Assembly: GCA_964611035.1 (NCBI GenBank)
Contig: CAZSWT010000076.1
Location: 1 to 13,571, forward strand
Reading direction: 5' to 3'
From: B33-G16 sp964611035
GTDB lineage: Bacteria > Desulfobacterota > DSM-4660 > Desulfatiglandales > B25-G16
Length of the DNA stretch: 13,571 nucleotides
Below the pieces are notes generated by a model. That model had not been told where the DNA came from and ran no database searches. It saw only the letters and a program-made list of their open reading frames with translations. Within the stretch, counting starts at the first letter, position 1. Each line of letters starts with the position of its first letter. Shown here one piece after another: positions 1 through 5,101 of this stretch. Position numbers and translations under genes: made by a program.

Positions 1-848
1 ACATGCTGCATGATCAGGCGCAAAAAATCCTCTCCTTTGAGGGTGCGATATTGTGTATTGCCGGTTTTACTTACAATATACTTAAAGGTTACCTCGCCAT
101 CTTGATTGGAAATAATATTTTTTTCACTAATAACACCACGGTATAAATATTTGGATAAGTATTTCAGGGCGGTTATTCCTTTTCCCACATGCTTGCAATC
201 AACAACCCATTTGGGGGGAACGTTTTCGGGGATGGAAAGCCCGGCGTCTTTTAAAGCTGTTAAAAAACGTGCGCGGAAGACTTTTGCCATGGCAAATTCA
301 TTAAATAGATATTTTCCCTTTTTCTTTTTCCACTGGCGTCTTCGTTTATCAACGGCGCCGCCTGGTACTATTGCATGTATATGAGGATGAAAATCCAGTC
401 TCCTGTTATGCGTGTGTAATACCATAATCATACCTATTTCTGCTCCTAGATTTTTTGGATTTAAACCGAAATCCCTCAGGGTGCTGGAAACGCACATGAA
501 TAAGATAGAAAACACAATTTTCTGATGGCGCCAGGCCAATGACCTTAGTTCATAAGACAATGTAAAAGTAGCCATAAAATAGGGAACCGGTAATAACTTG
601 CCCTGTTGTCGGTCAATCCATTGGCTGGCTTCATGGTTCTGGCACTTTGGGCAACTACGGTGTCCACAGGACATAGGTCTCCATTCCGCGTGATTACAAT
701 TAGGACACTGAACATAAAGTTCACCGGAATCAGGTGTGCGGCAACTGCGAATGGCATTAAGCGCCTTCAGGTGACCAGGCAATGCAGTATCACCATACTT
801 GATCATAAATGCATCGTAATATTGATTAATAATAGAGGCTAAATCCAT
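1..848 (-). CDS. IS91-family Y2 (HUH) transposase, N-terminal 282 residues, cut by the window edge
   Basis: The frame is open from the ATG at 848 to the left edge with no stop. The product is a rolling-circle-type transposase that nicks and joins single-stranded DNA at the element ends. Visible parts are an N-terminal zinc-binding region with C48, C51, C61, C66 and C69 (CPNC, then CGHRSCPKC), the HUH metal motif HPHIHAIVPGG with H154, H156 and H158, and the paired tyrosines Y230 and Y234 in KYLSKYLYR, which is the IS91 Y2 signature. AAGGAAGG lies about 7 nt before the ATG, inside the end of the upstream recombinase gene. The recombinase stop codon (851-853) is only 2 nt before this start, so the two genes are probably translationally coupled. 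The C-terminus and the oriIS end lie outside the window. The family call is firm. Whether the copy is intact cannot be judged. Confidence 0.95.
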   Translation of the reverse strand, partial: MDLASIINQYYDAFMIKYGDTALPGHLKALNAIRSCRTPDSGELYVQCPNCNHAEWRPMSCGHRSCPKCQNHEASQWIDRQQGKLLPVPYFMATFTLSYELRSLAWRHQKIVFSILFMCVSSTLRDFGLNPKNLGAEIGMIMVLHTHNRRLDFHPHIHAIVPGGAVDKRRRQWKKKKGKYLFNEFAMAKVFRARFLTALKDAGLSIPENVPPKWVVDCKHVGKGITALKYLSKYLYRGVISEKNIISNQDGEVTFKYIVSKTGNTQYRTLKGEDFLRLIMQH

Positions 849-850
849 GA

Positions 851-1755
851 TTACACCTTCCTTAAGTCGACATGAAGGCTGTTAATCAGCTCATTAATGG
901 TGATCAGACTGTCTTTTTCCGTGACATCAGTAAGATGTGAATAACGTGCGGTTGTTGCAGGGCTGGCATGGCCGAGGAGAGCCTGGATATGACGAAGACT
1001 TAAGCCGCGTTCAAGGAGATGTGTGGCGAAGCTATGACGAAGGGAGTGAATAGGGACTTTTTTTTAATGCCACATTCTGCAACCACTGTTTTCATGGCTT
1101 TTTGTGCGCCACCTCTGTCCATATGTGTGGTTGCCTGTTGAATTGTTTTAAGAGAGCCGTTGGCATTAGGGAAAATCAACTTTGGATGGCGATGCTTACG
1201 CCAGAGTGCGCGTAATCCCTGTAAAGTGAGATCCGGCAATGGTACCAATCGATCTTTATGTCCTTTTCCACGGCGGATATGAACCCGTTTGCGCCCGGCA
1301 TCAATATCACCGACTTGAAGCGATAAGGCTTCTTCTAAACGAAGCCCCATTGAGTAGGTGGTTAATAAAAAAACACGATAGCGTAGTTTTCGGGTTTTCC
1401 CAATGAGTTGCTCTATTTCAATAAGGGTAAGAATATCAGGTATTGTATGGATCTTGGGAGGCTTTATAATATTGACCCATTGCCAATCAAGTTTGAGTAC
1501 ATATCGCCAAAAGAATTGCAGGCCATTTCGATCTATTTTAACGGTGCTCCATGAGTGACTGTCAACCAGCTCTGCAAAATAGATTTCTAATTGTTCCGGG
1601 GTCAATTTATCGGGGCAGCAATCAAAATGATCACGGACGCGGCGGACAGACCGGGAATAGGCATCAATGGTTTTCTGACTTTTTCCTTGCAGTTTGAGCA
1701 ATCTCAGGTGACGTTGATAGAGTTTCTTAAATCGATTTGCTTCTGTAGGTTTCAT
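851..1755 (-). CDS. Tyrosine recombinase (phage-integrase/XerC-like) of an IS91-type element, needs a -1 frameshift
   Basis: This is a site-specific recombinase that cuts and rejoins DNA through a phosphotyrosine link. From the ATG at 1755 (AAAGGAG lies 8 nt upstream, which rules out the longer start at 1812) the first frame runs 233 residues, then enters an unrelated tail and stops at 1000-1002. Moving back one base at the A8 tract (1068-1075) gives a 301-residue protein ending at 851. An N-terminal SAM-like core-binding domain covers about residues 5-90. The catalytic set is R139 (GLRLEE), K164 (GKGHKDR), H237 and R240 (HSLRHSF), H263 (LLGH) and Y272 (ARYSHL). H237 onward depends on the shifted frame. 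The extra insertion typical of integron IntI is not seen. I recall from the IS literature that some IS91-family members carry such a gene just upstream of the transposase. The gene is either programmed to frameshift, a recent pseudogene, or a sequencing error. Confidence 0.88.
1068..1075 (-). promoter_or_regulatory. A8 slippery tract, candidate -1 frameshift site in the recombinase gene
   Basis: Read on the minus strand, the codons are ATT AAA AAA AAG. This contains the heptamer A AAA AAG in the register known for -1 slippage in dnaX and several IS genes. One step back places GTC CCT ATT CAC in frame, which opens the conserved HSLRHSF box. I see no strong Shine-Dalgarno-like stimulator 10-14 nt upstream and no clear stable hairpin just downstream. 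A homopolymer length error in the sequence therefore remains possible. Confidence 0.6.
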
Positions 1756-1758
1756 AAT

Positions 1759-1810
1759 GTATACTCCTTTTTTATAAATGCCCGGAATTGGACAGATAAA
1801 GGAGTTATAC
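1759..1810 (-). promoter_or_regulatory. Inverted repeat that can sequester the recombinase ribosome binding site
   Basis: GTATACTCCTTT (1759-1770) and AAAGGAGTTATAC (1798-1810) are complementary over 12 bp with one bulged base. In the minus-strand mRNA the far arm carries ACUCCUUU, an exact complement of the AAAGGAGU that serves the recombinase start at 1755. A transcript that begins upstream of 1810 would hide the ribosome site. One that begins inside the loop would leave it free. This is the logic known from IS10 and IS50, which protects an element from outside transcription. The pairing is visible in the sequence. The regulation is inferred. Confidence 0.5.
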
Positions 1811-1832
1811 ACTATTTTGGATTTCTTTTCTG
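1804..1832 (-). promoter_or_regulatory. Possible weak promoter for the recombinase-transposase pair
   Basis: On the minus strand TATAAC (complement of 1804-1809, five of six bases match the -10 consensus) lies 17 nt after CAGAAA (complement of 1827-1832, only three of six match the -35). A start about 7 nt further on, near 1797, would give an RNA without the anti-ribosome-site arm at 1798-1810. The promoter itself is weakly supported. Confidence 0.25.
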
Positions 1833-1844
1833 CCGCGTAGCGGC
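1832..1844. repeat. Short perfect hairpin near the presumed terIS end
   Basis: GCCGC and GCGGC pair perfectly around a GTA loop. It lies between the recombinase leader and the attC-like site. IS91-type ends often carry small hairpins, so this could mark the terIS boundary of the element, but I cannot define the exact end without a second copy. Confidence 0.35.
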
Positions 1845-1847
1845 TTC

Positions 1848-1911
1848 GTCCAACAACCCAATTAACCAGACCGGGCTATAAAACGCCCGTCTGGTTATCG
1901 GGGCGTTGGGG
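1848..1911 (+). other. attC-like recombination site (site 1)
   Basis: The site runs from GTCCAAC (1848-1854, fits the R'' consensus RYYYAAC) to GTTGGGG (1905-1911, fits GTTRRR with an off-consensus last base). Between them CCC (1857-1859) faces GGG (1900-1903), and AACCAGAC (1864-1871) pairs with GTCTGGTT (1889-1896). A single unpaired C at 1872 then precedes GGGC/GCCC (1873-1876 and 1885-1888) around an 8-nt loop. Complementary core boxes, an unpaired central spacer, one extrahelical base and a length of 64 bp are the known attC pattern. The next reading frame begins 13 nt later, as in gene cassettes. The alternative is a subterminal hairpin of the neighbouring IS91 element. Confidence 0.6.
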
Positions 1912-1923
1912 TAAATACTAATT

Positions 1924-2793
1924 ATGAAAATTTTTCCTTTAGATCAAAGTACGAAGGTTACCGATGATAATCACGAATGGATACCATCTTCCTTTGAATC
2001 TTTTATTTCTGAACTTACGAACATAAAAACACATTGTCGAAATATAGATCATTTAGCTTTATTCAGGGGACACCGCGAAAATAATTGGCTTTTGGACTCT
2101 ACATTCGTTCGATACGTTAAAGAAAAAGTCTTGGGTGTTAATCCAGTCGAGAGGATCAAAAAAGACTACAGATTTTCTGTTCAATTTCAGAGGCTTATAG
2201 GGGGCCTATTTCTCTATAAGTTTGGAACTCGAACCGTTCCGCATAAAGTCCTTTTTGAACTTGCAGAAAAGAATGAGATCGATCCTTGGTTTGAGTGGAT
2301 GAAACGAATCCAGCAGCATCCCAATGAAGATTTAGGGACTCTGCAAGGGTCTTTTCTAATTGATTGGACACAAAGTGAAGAAGTAGCCGTTTTTTTCGCA
2401 AATGAATCACGACATACCGAAAAAGAAGGTTCTGTTTGGTTTGCTGATATCACGGCAATGGGCAAAGTCTTGCATCAGGACATAACAGTAGAAGAAATTT
2501 TAGCAAAATTTCAAAATGCAATTCATAGTGACATTCCGCCAGGATTACCCCTCATTTTCTATCCAAGAAAGCAAATTAAATGCGAACAGGCTAATAATCA
2601 GAACGCTGTATACATTGCCCAGATGGATCTCAGAAGTGATTTAGCTGAAATATGGAGAAAGAAGGAGATGGAATTAAACAATGACGAAAAAATATTTATA
2701 AAATTAAATCTCCCTAAAAATACTAATAAGCAGTGTGCTAAATGGCTATTCGATAAAAATATTACGAATAATTTCATTTATCCGGACAGGTGA
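1924..2793 (+). CDS. FRG-domain protein (cassette-borne, function unknown)
   Basis: This is a 289-residue soluble protein with the hallmarks of the FRG domain. F47-R48-G49 sits in ALFRGHRENNW. A central FLIDWTQSEEVAVFFAN (residues 144-160) matches the family's DWT...A.FFA box. A late R/Q-rich strand lies near 214-232, and the chain ends IYPDR, as such domains often end. The family name comes from the conserved FRG triplet. Its biochemical activity is not settled, and some members sit in mobile and defence-rich regions. The start has no good Shine-Dalgarno, only GGGG 11 nt upstream, as is common for a first gene in a cassette. The DNA is clearly AT-richer than the recombinase and methyltransferase genes, which fits transfer. 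An attC-like site precedes it and a long palindrome follows it. The domain call is good. The function is unknown. Confidence 0.8.
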   Translation: MKIFPLDQSTKVTDDNHEWIPSSFESFISELTNIKTHCRNIDHLALFRGHRENNWLLDSTFVRYVKEKVLGVNPVERIKKDYRFSVQFQRLIGGLFLYKFGTRTVPHKVLFELAEKNEIDPWFEWMKRIQQHPNEDLGTLQGSFLIDWTQSEEVAVFFANESRHTEKEGSVWFADITAMGKVLHQDITVEEILAKFQNAIHSDIPPGLPLIFYPRKQIKCEQANNQNAVYIAQMDLRSDLAEIWRKKEMELNNDEKIFIKLNLPKNTNKQCAKWLFDKNITNNFIYPDR

Positions 2794-2796
2794 AAC

Positions 2797-2923
2797 CCCG
2801 ACAATAGTCTTAAGCTGACTGAAGGGCGCATTGGTTTATTGGAAATTTTGAATTTTCGCAGAAAATCTGTGCGCAATTGAAAATTAAGTGCTCGTAAATC
2901 CTTCAACAGCTTATACTTGCGAA
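2797..2923. repeat. Long imperfect palindrome after the FRG gene, possible degenerate attC
   Basis: TAAGCTG/CAGCTTA (2811-2817 with 2907-2913) and TGAAGG/CCTTCA (2820-2825 with 2900-2905) form an outer stem. AATTTT/AAAATT (2844-2849 with 2880-2885), AATT/AATT (2851-2854 with 2875-2878) and CGCA/TGCG (2857-2860 with 2870-2873) form an inner one. Unpaired sections lie between. CCCCGAC at the left edge is one base from the complement of GTTGGGG, which starts the preceding unit, as expected for an R'' box. The right side lacks a GTT core. It is therefore attC-like in place and shape but not in its core. It could instead be a terminator or another palindromic element. Confidence 0.5.
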
Positions 2924-2931
2924 AGGATAAT

Positions 2932-3237
2932 ATGAATAGAAAACTAAAGATACTCATTCTTTCAGGAGCAATAGCTACCACCTTTGGAATAGCACAACAA
3001 ATTATCACTCAAAAAGGTGTTTCAATAGGCTACCTAATTGGAAGTGCTGCAACTCTTATGTTCTTTGGTTTCCTCGTCTCAGGCGTAGTAAAACTCTTTT
3101 TAAAAATGTTTAAGATCTCATTCTCTGGGATGAGGTTTTCTTGGTCAGTTTTGATAATTGTCATTTTTTTTAGGCATCGTTTCATTAATTGGCACTTCTT
3201 ATCGAACTCCGAATGGCGAAGCTTATCAACAAATTGA
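2932..3237 (+). CDS. N-terminal membrane part of a split three-helix protein
   Basis: The start is the ATG at 2932, with AAAGGA 4-5 nt before it, rather than the TTG at 2917. The chain has hydrophobic helices at about residues 5-25 and 32-55 and begins a third at 69-80 (SWSVLIIVIFF). After the T8 tract at 3164-3171 this frame reads an unrelated charged tail and stops at 3235-3237. Dropping one T leads straight into the frame used at 3158-3748 and completes the third helix as VIFLGIVSLIGTSY. The two frames are therefore best read as one gene of about 271 residues, with a membrane anchor followed by an outer domain. The 3' end given here is where this frame stops, not the likely end of the protein. 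I do not recognise the family of this part. Confidence 0.7.
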   Translation: MNRKLKILILSGAIATTFGIAQQIITQKGVSIGYLIGSAATLMFFGFLVSGVVKLFLKMFKISFSGMRFSWSVLIIVIFFRHRFINWHFLSNSEWRSLSTN

Positions 3238-3748
3238 AATCTCTAAATTAACTAATGGCAGGAATATGGTTCGTAGCTTGGGATTTAAATATCGGTTAGA
3301 TGTTCCGAAAGGATGGGAGGCTAGAAGACCACGAGGTAAACACGTTGATTGTCTTGCCGCGGATAAAAATGGTAGTTCGGTGACTATTGTTGTTCGGCCA
3401 TTCCCAGGAATTCCAAAAACGCATACGTATGATGACTTGAGCAAAGAAGAAATTAAAAAGCTTGCAGATGCATTAATTTGGGAATTAAAAAGCGTTTACA
3501 ATGATGTTAAAGTGGAAAAACTATCATTTACTTACTTGAATAACAGAAAAGCAATCATATTTATCCATTCTGAAATACATCGATATCCAGAGACCTCGTT
3601 CATCTTAAAAGGTTATTCCGTAAACGTTGTAAATAATGGGTATCAATATTCAATAAACCTTTCTGCTGCGGAAGATCAATTCACGAAATATGACAAGACA
3701 TTTCAAGGAATTTTGAATTCCTTTATTTTTGAGGACGAGTTTCAATGA
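3158..3748 (+). CDS. C-terminal outer domain of the split membrane protein, PsbP/DcrB-like
   Basis: This frame opens with TTG at 3158 and no ribosome binding site, so a separate start is doubtful. It looks like the continuation of the gene at 2932 after a one-base shift in T8. The first 14 residues complete a transmembrane helix. The rest is a single soluble domain. GFKYRLDVPKGWEARRP, then a SVTIVVRPFPG strand, and the late KTFQGILNSFIFE segment follow the outline of PsbP/DcrB-type domains, where a P-x-x-W motif near the start and a final F..i..SF are typical. This resemblance is from pattern alone. The DNA is AT-rich like the FRG unit. An attC-like stem-loop starts 13 nt after the stop. It may be a cell-envelope protein of unknown role. 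Confidence 0.7.
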   Translation: MSFFLGIVSLIGTSYRTPNGEAYQQIEISKLTNGRNMVRSLGFKYRLDVPKGWEARRPRGKHVDCLAADKNGSSVTIVVRPFPGIPKTHTYDDLSKEEIKKLADALIWELKSVYNDVKVEKLSFTYLNNRKAIIFIHSEIHRYPETSFILKGYSVNVVNNGYQYSINLSAAEDQFTKYDKTFQGILNSFIFEDEFQ

Positions 3749-3760
3749 TATTTATCTATC

Positions 3761-3813
3761 ATCTAACAGCCAAATCCAGCGGATGCGCTATAGCGCCCGC
3801 TGATTTTAACGGC
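3761..3813 (+). other. Degenerate attC-like stem-loop (site 2)
   Basis: ATCTAAC (3761-3767) fits the R'' consensus and lies 13 nt after the stop codon. GCC (3769-3771) faces GGC (3811-3813). AAATC (3772-3776) pairs with GATTT (3802-3806), a single C bulges at 3777, and AGCGG (3778-3782) pairs with CCGCT (3797-3801). The apex holds the perfect palindrome GCGCTATAGCGC (3785-3796). No GTT core follows at the expected distance. The nearest, GTTGATA at 3838-3844, is 24 nt further on. The site could be an attC with a damaged R' side, or only a transcription-end hairpin. Confidence 0.45.
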
Positions 3814-3870
3814 ATCGCATAAATACATCAGTCCCTCGTTGATAAAGGGATCTGCCGGACAAGGTGAAGC

Positions 3871-4434
3871 ATGTGGAACTATAGAGTTGTACGGAAAAAG
3901 AATACATACATTGATCCTGCAAACAAGAAAGAAAGAGTAGATTACACCTATGCCATACATGAGGCATACTACGATGAGAACGGACATGTTGGGGCCATCA
4001 CCCAAGAGCCGGTAGAGCCTTTTGGAGAGAATGTAGAAGAGCTAAGGCATTCATGGGTGATGATGGCAGAGGCATTCGGTCAGCCTGTCCTTGACTATGG
4101 CAACATTCCTGAACCGGGATACGACAGAAAAAAGGATCCCATAGGATCTGCGGTTGATGAAAGGCTGAAGGAGATCGAGGCCGGTAACAAGAAGGGAATT
4201 TCCTGGGAGCACGTAAAAAGGGAATTGGAAAAGAAGTGGGGTCCGTTTGACGAAGAAGAATATAGAAAACAGGTAGACGAAGAAAGGTTGGAAAAGGAGA
4301 GGATTCATAATGAGGCCTTCATTGGCACACCGACCCTTTCAGAACTCATCAAGAAAATGTATTCCGATTATAAGGAATATATCCAACGCGATAGGACTGA
4401 AAATCCTTGGAAATACTCAGCAAAGGATGCCTAA
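3871..4434 (+). CDS. Conserved protein of unknown function (MWNYRVVRK family), cassette-borne
   Basis: This is a 187-residue soluble, highly charged protein. Its N-terminal part (about 1-84) contains MWNYRVVRKK, YAIHEAYYDENG and ITQEPVEPFGENVEELRH, and ends near NIPEPGY. I recognise this as a widespread small family of unknown function. The second half (about 110-148) is a Lys/Glu-rich stretch that probably forms a long helix or coiled coil and may be lineage-specific. No membrane segment or catalytic motif is evident. AAGGTGA lies about 5 nt before the ATG, which supports the start. The stop codon TAA is inside the GCCTAAC box of the attC at 4429-4486, a close fit to integron cassettes. Base composition is less AT-rich than in the two preceding units, which suggests a different source. 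Confidence 0.85.
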   Translation: MWNYRVVRKKNTYIDPANKKERVDYTYAIHEAYYDENGHVGAITQEPVEPFGENVEELRHSWVMMAEAFGQPVLDYGNIPEPGYDRKKDPIGSAVDERLKEIEAGNKKGISWEHVKRELEKKWGPFDEEEYRKQVDEERLEKERIHNEAFIGTPTLSELIKKMYSDYKEYIQRDRTENPWKYSAKDA

Positions 4435-4486
4435 CCTTGCTCTTGCAGCCGACAGCTAAACGCTACGGCTGAAGAGTACGTTACCT
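4429..4486 (+). other. attC site (59-base-element type, site 3)
   Basis: GCCTAAC (4429-4435) matches RYYYAAC exactly and GTTACCT (4480-4486) supplies the GTT core, so TAAC and GTTA pair. The stem is CTCTT (4440-4444) with AAGAG (4472-4476), an unpaired G at 4445, then CAGCCG (4446-4451) with CGGCTG (4466-4471) around a 14-nt loop. The 58-bp length, core boxes, spacers of 3-4 nt and the single extrahelical base are those of integron attC sites. It is the best of the candidates here. The R' box deviates from GTTRRRY after GTTA. Confidence 0.7.
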
Positions 4487-4733
4487 TTGAAAACTGCTAT
4501 TAAAGAAATTTTTCAATATTTTTGCATAAATTGAACTTTCCATGAGCTGCAGTATACTAAAGCTATTGTTCATTATTTGGCAATAGGTACAATTGAATAA
4601 TACTTGCCAAAACCTTATACCCTTTTCAGACGGCTTGGCATCTTGGGTAAATTAGACCAATTCTTATTTTGATTACCTCAATGAATATCTACTCTCATTC
4701 CGAGTGATTTGCCCTGACTCCACAGGTGTTTTT
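4487..4733. other. AT-rich gene-free stretch after the last attC-like site
   Basis: I see no credible gene. The DNA is strongly AT-rich, like the cassette units before it. It contains a perfect 7-bp inverted repeat TTGGCAA/TTGCCAA (4577-4583 and 4604-4610) and an overlapping 6-bp one, CTATTG/CAATAG (4563-4568 and 4581-4586 region). This could be the remains of a decayed cassette or the native flank of the array. No further RYYYAAC box with a stem was found. Confidence 0.5.
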
Positions 4734-5000
4734 TCACCCGCCCAAGATCTGGATTCGGACCTTCCCTGACTCCTTTAGCATCTGTTGTATTTCTGTGGGC
4801 AGGTAGATCTGGTGATTTCCGGTAATGGCCAGGCGACCAGTGTAGGATTCACCTGTGTTTAGATTAAGTATTCGCACGGCTAGTTTTTGCTTATTTTCCG
4901 TGCCAATTCCCTCTTCGGCAGCAAGATCCCTTTGCTCTTTCGGGATAATGATCTGCTCTTCGTACCCATCTTCAGCCACTTCCCATTCGATTAAGCGCAT
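4734..5000 (-). CDS. Small protein of unknown function, divergent from the ParB-methyltransferase
   Basis: This is an 88-residue soluble protein. The start is well supported: AAGGAGG lies 7 nt before the ATG. The N-terminal part (MRLIEWEVAEDGYEEQIIIP) is acidic. The second half, with AVRILNLNTGESYTGRLAITG followed by IYLPTEIQQML and KVRIQIL, looks beta-rich. The I-LP-EI string faintly recalls swapped-hairpin AbrB-type DNA-binding folds, but this is too weak for a name. The gene is head-to-head with the gene at 5102 with 101 nt between the starts, so shared regulation is possible. A small regulator or partner of the methyltransferase is conceivable. I do not recognise the family. Confidence 0.75.
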   Translation of the reverse strand: MRLIEWEVAEDGYEEQIIIPKEQRDLAAEEGIGTENKQKLAVRILNLNTGESYTGRLAITGNHQIYLPTEIQQMLKESGKVRIQILGG

Positions 5001-5101
5001 AATAATTACCTCCTTAAATAAAGATTTGACTATCTGATAATTTCTGATTAGTTTGGCAAGAAAATTCCGAAATTACAAGCCCTTTTCTCTCTCTTCATGC
5101 C
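5001..5101. promoter_or_regulatory. Divergent control region between the small gene and the methyltransferase
   Basis: On the plus strand TTGACT (5026-5031) is followed after 17 nt by TAGTTT (5049-5054), a good -35 with a poor -10. On the minus strand TTGCCA (complement of 5054-5059) could serve the small gene, with an unclear -10. A direct repeat CTGATAA/CTGATTA (5034-5040 and 5044-5050) lies across both and could be an operator. The plus-strand gene has no evident Shine-Dalgarno before its ATG at 5102. All assignments here are tentative. Confidence 0.35.

Noticed and set aside
545..842. Open frames on both strands of about 70-78 residues within 545-842
   Set aside because: They overlap the transposase frame that carries the Cys and HUH motifs continuously from 848 to the left edge.
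851..1755. Reading the tyrosine recombinase as the integron integrase of the cassette-like array
   Set aside because: The extra IntI-specific insertion before the HxxR box is not seen, the gene abuts an IS91 transposase, and it reads away from the array as part of that element.
1864..1896. Treating the strong hairpin as a rho-independent terminator
   Set aside because: There is no T-run after it on either strand, and the outer complementary boxes fit an attC or element end better.
3294..3302. GTTAGAT, the exact complement of the ATCTAAC box of site 2, as a possible cassette boundary
   Set aside because: It lies inside the coding sequence of the membrane protein's outer domain, so it is most likely chance.
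4734..5000. Naming the 88-residue protein an AbrB-type antitoxin
   Set aside because: Only a short I-LP-EI string is similar. There is no toxin gene beside it, and the rest does not fit clearly.
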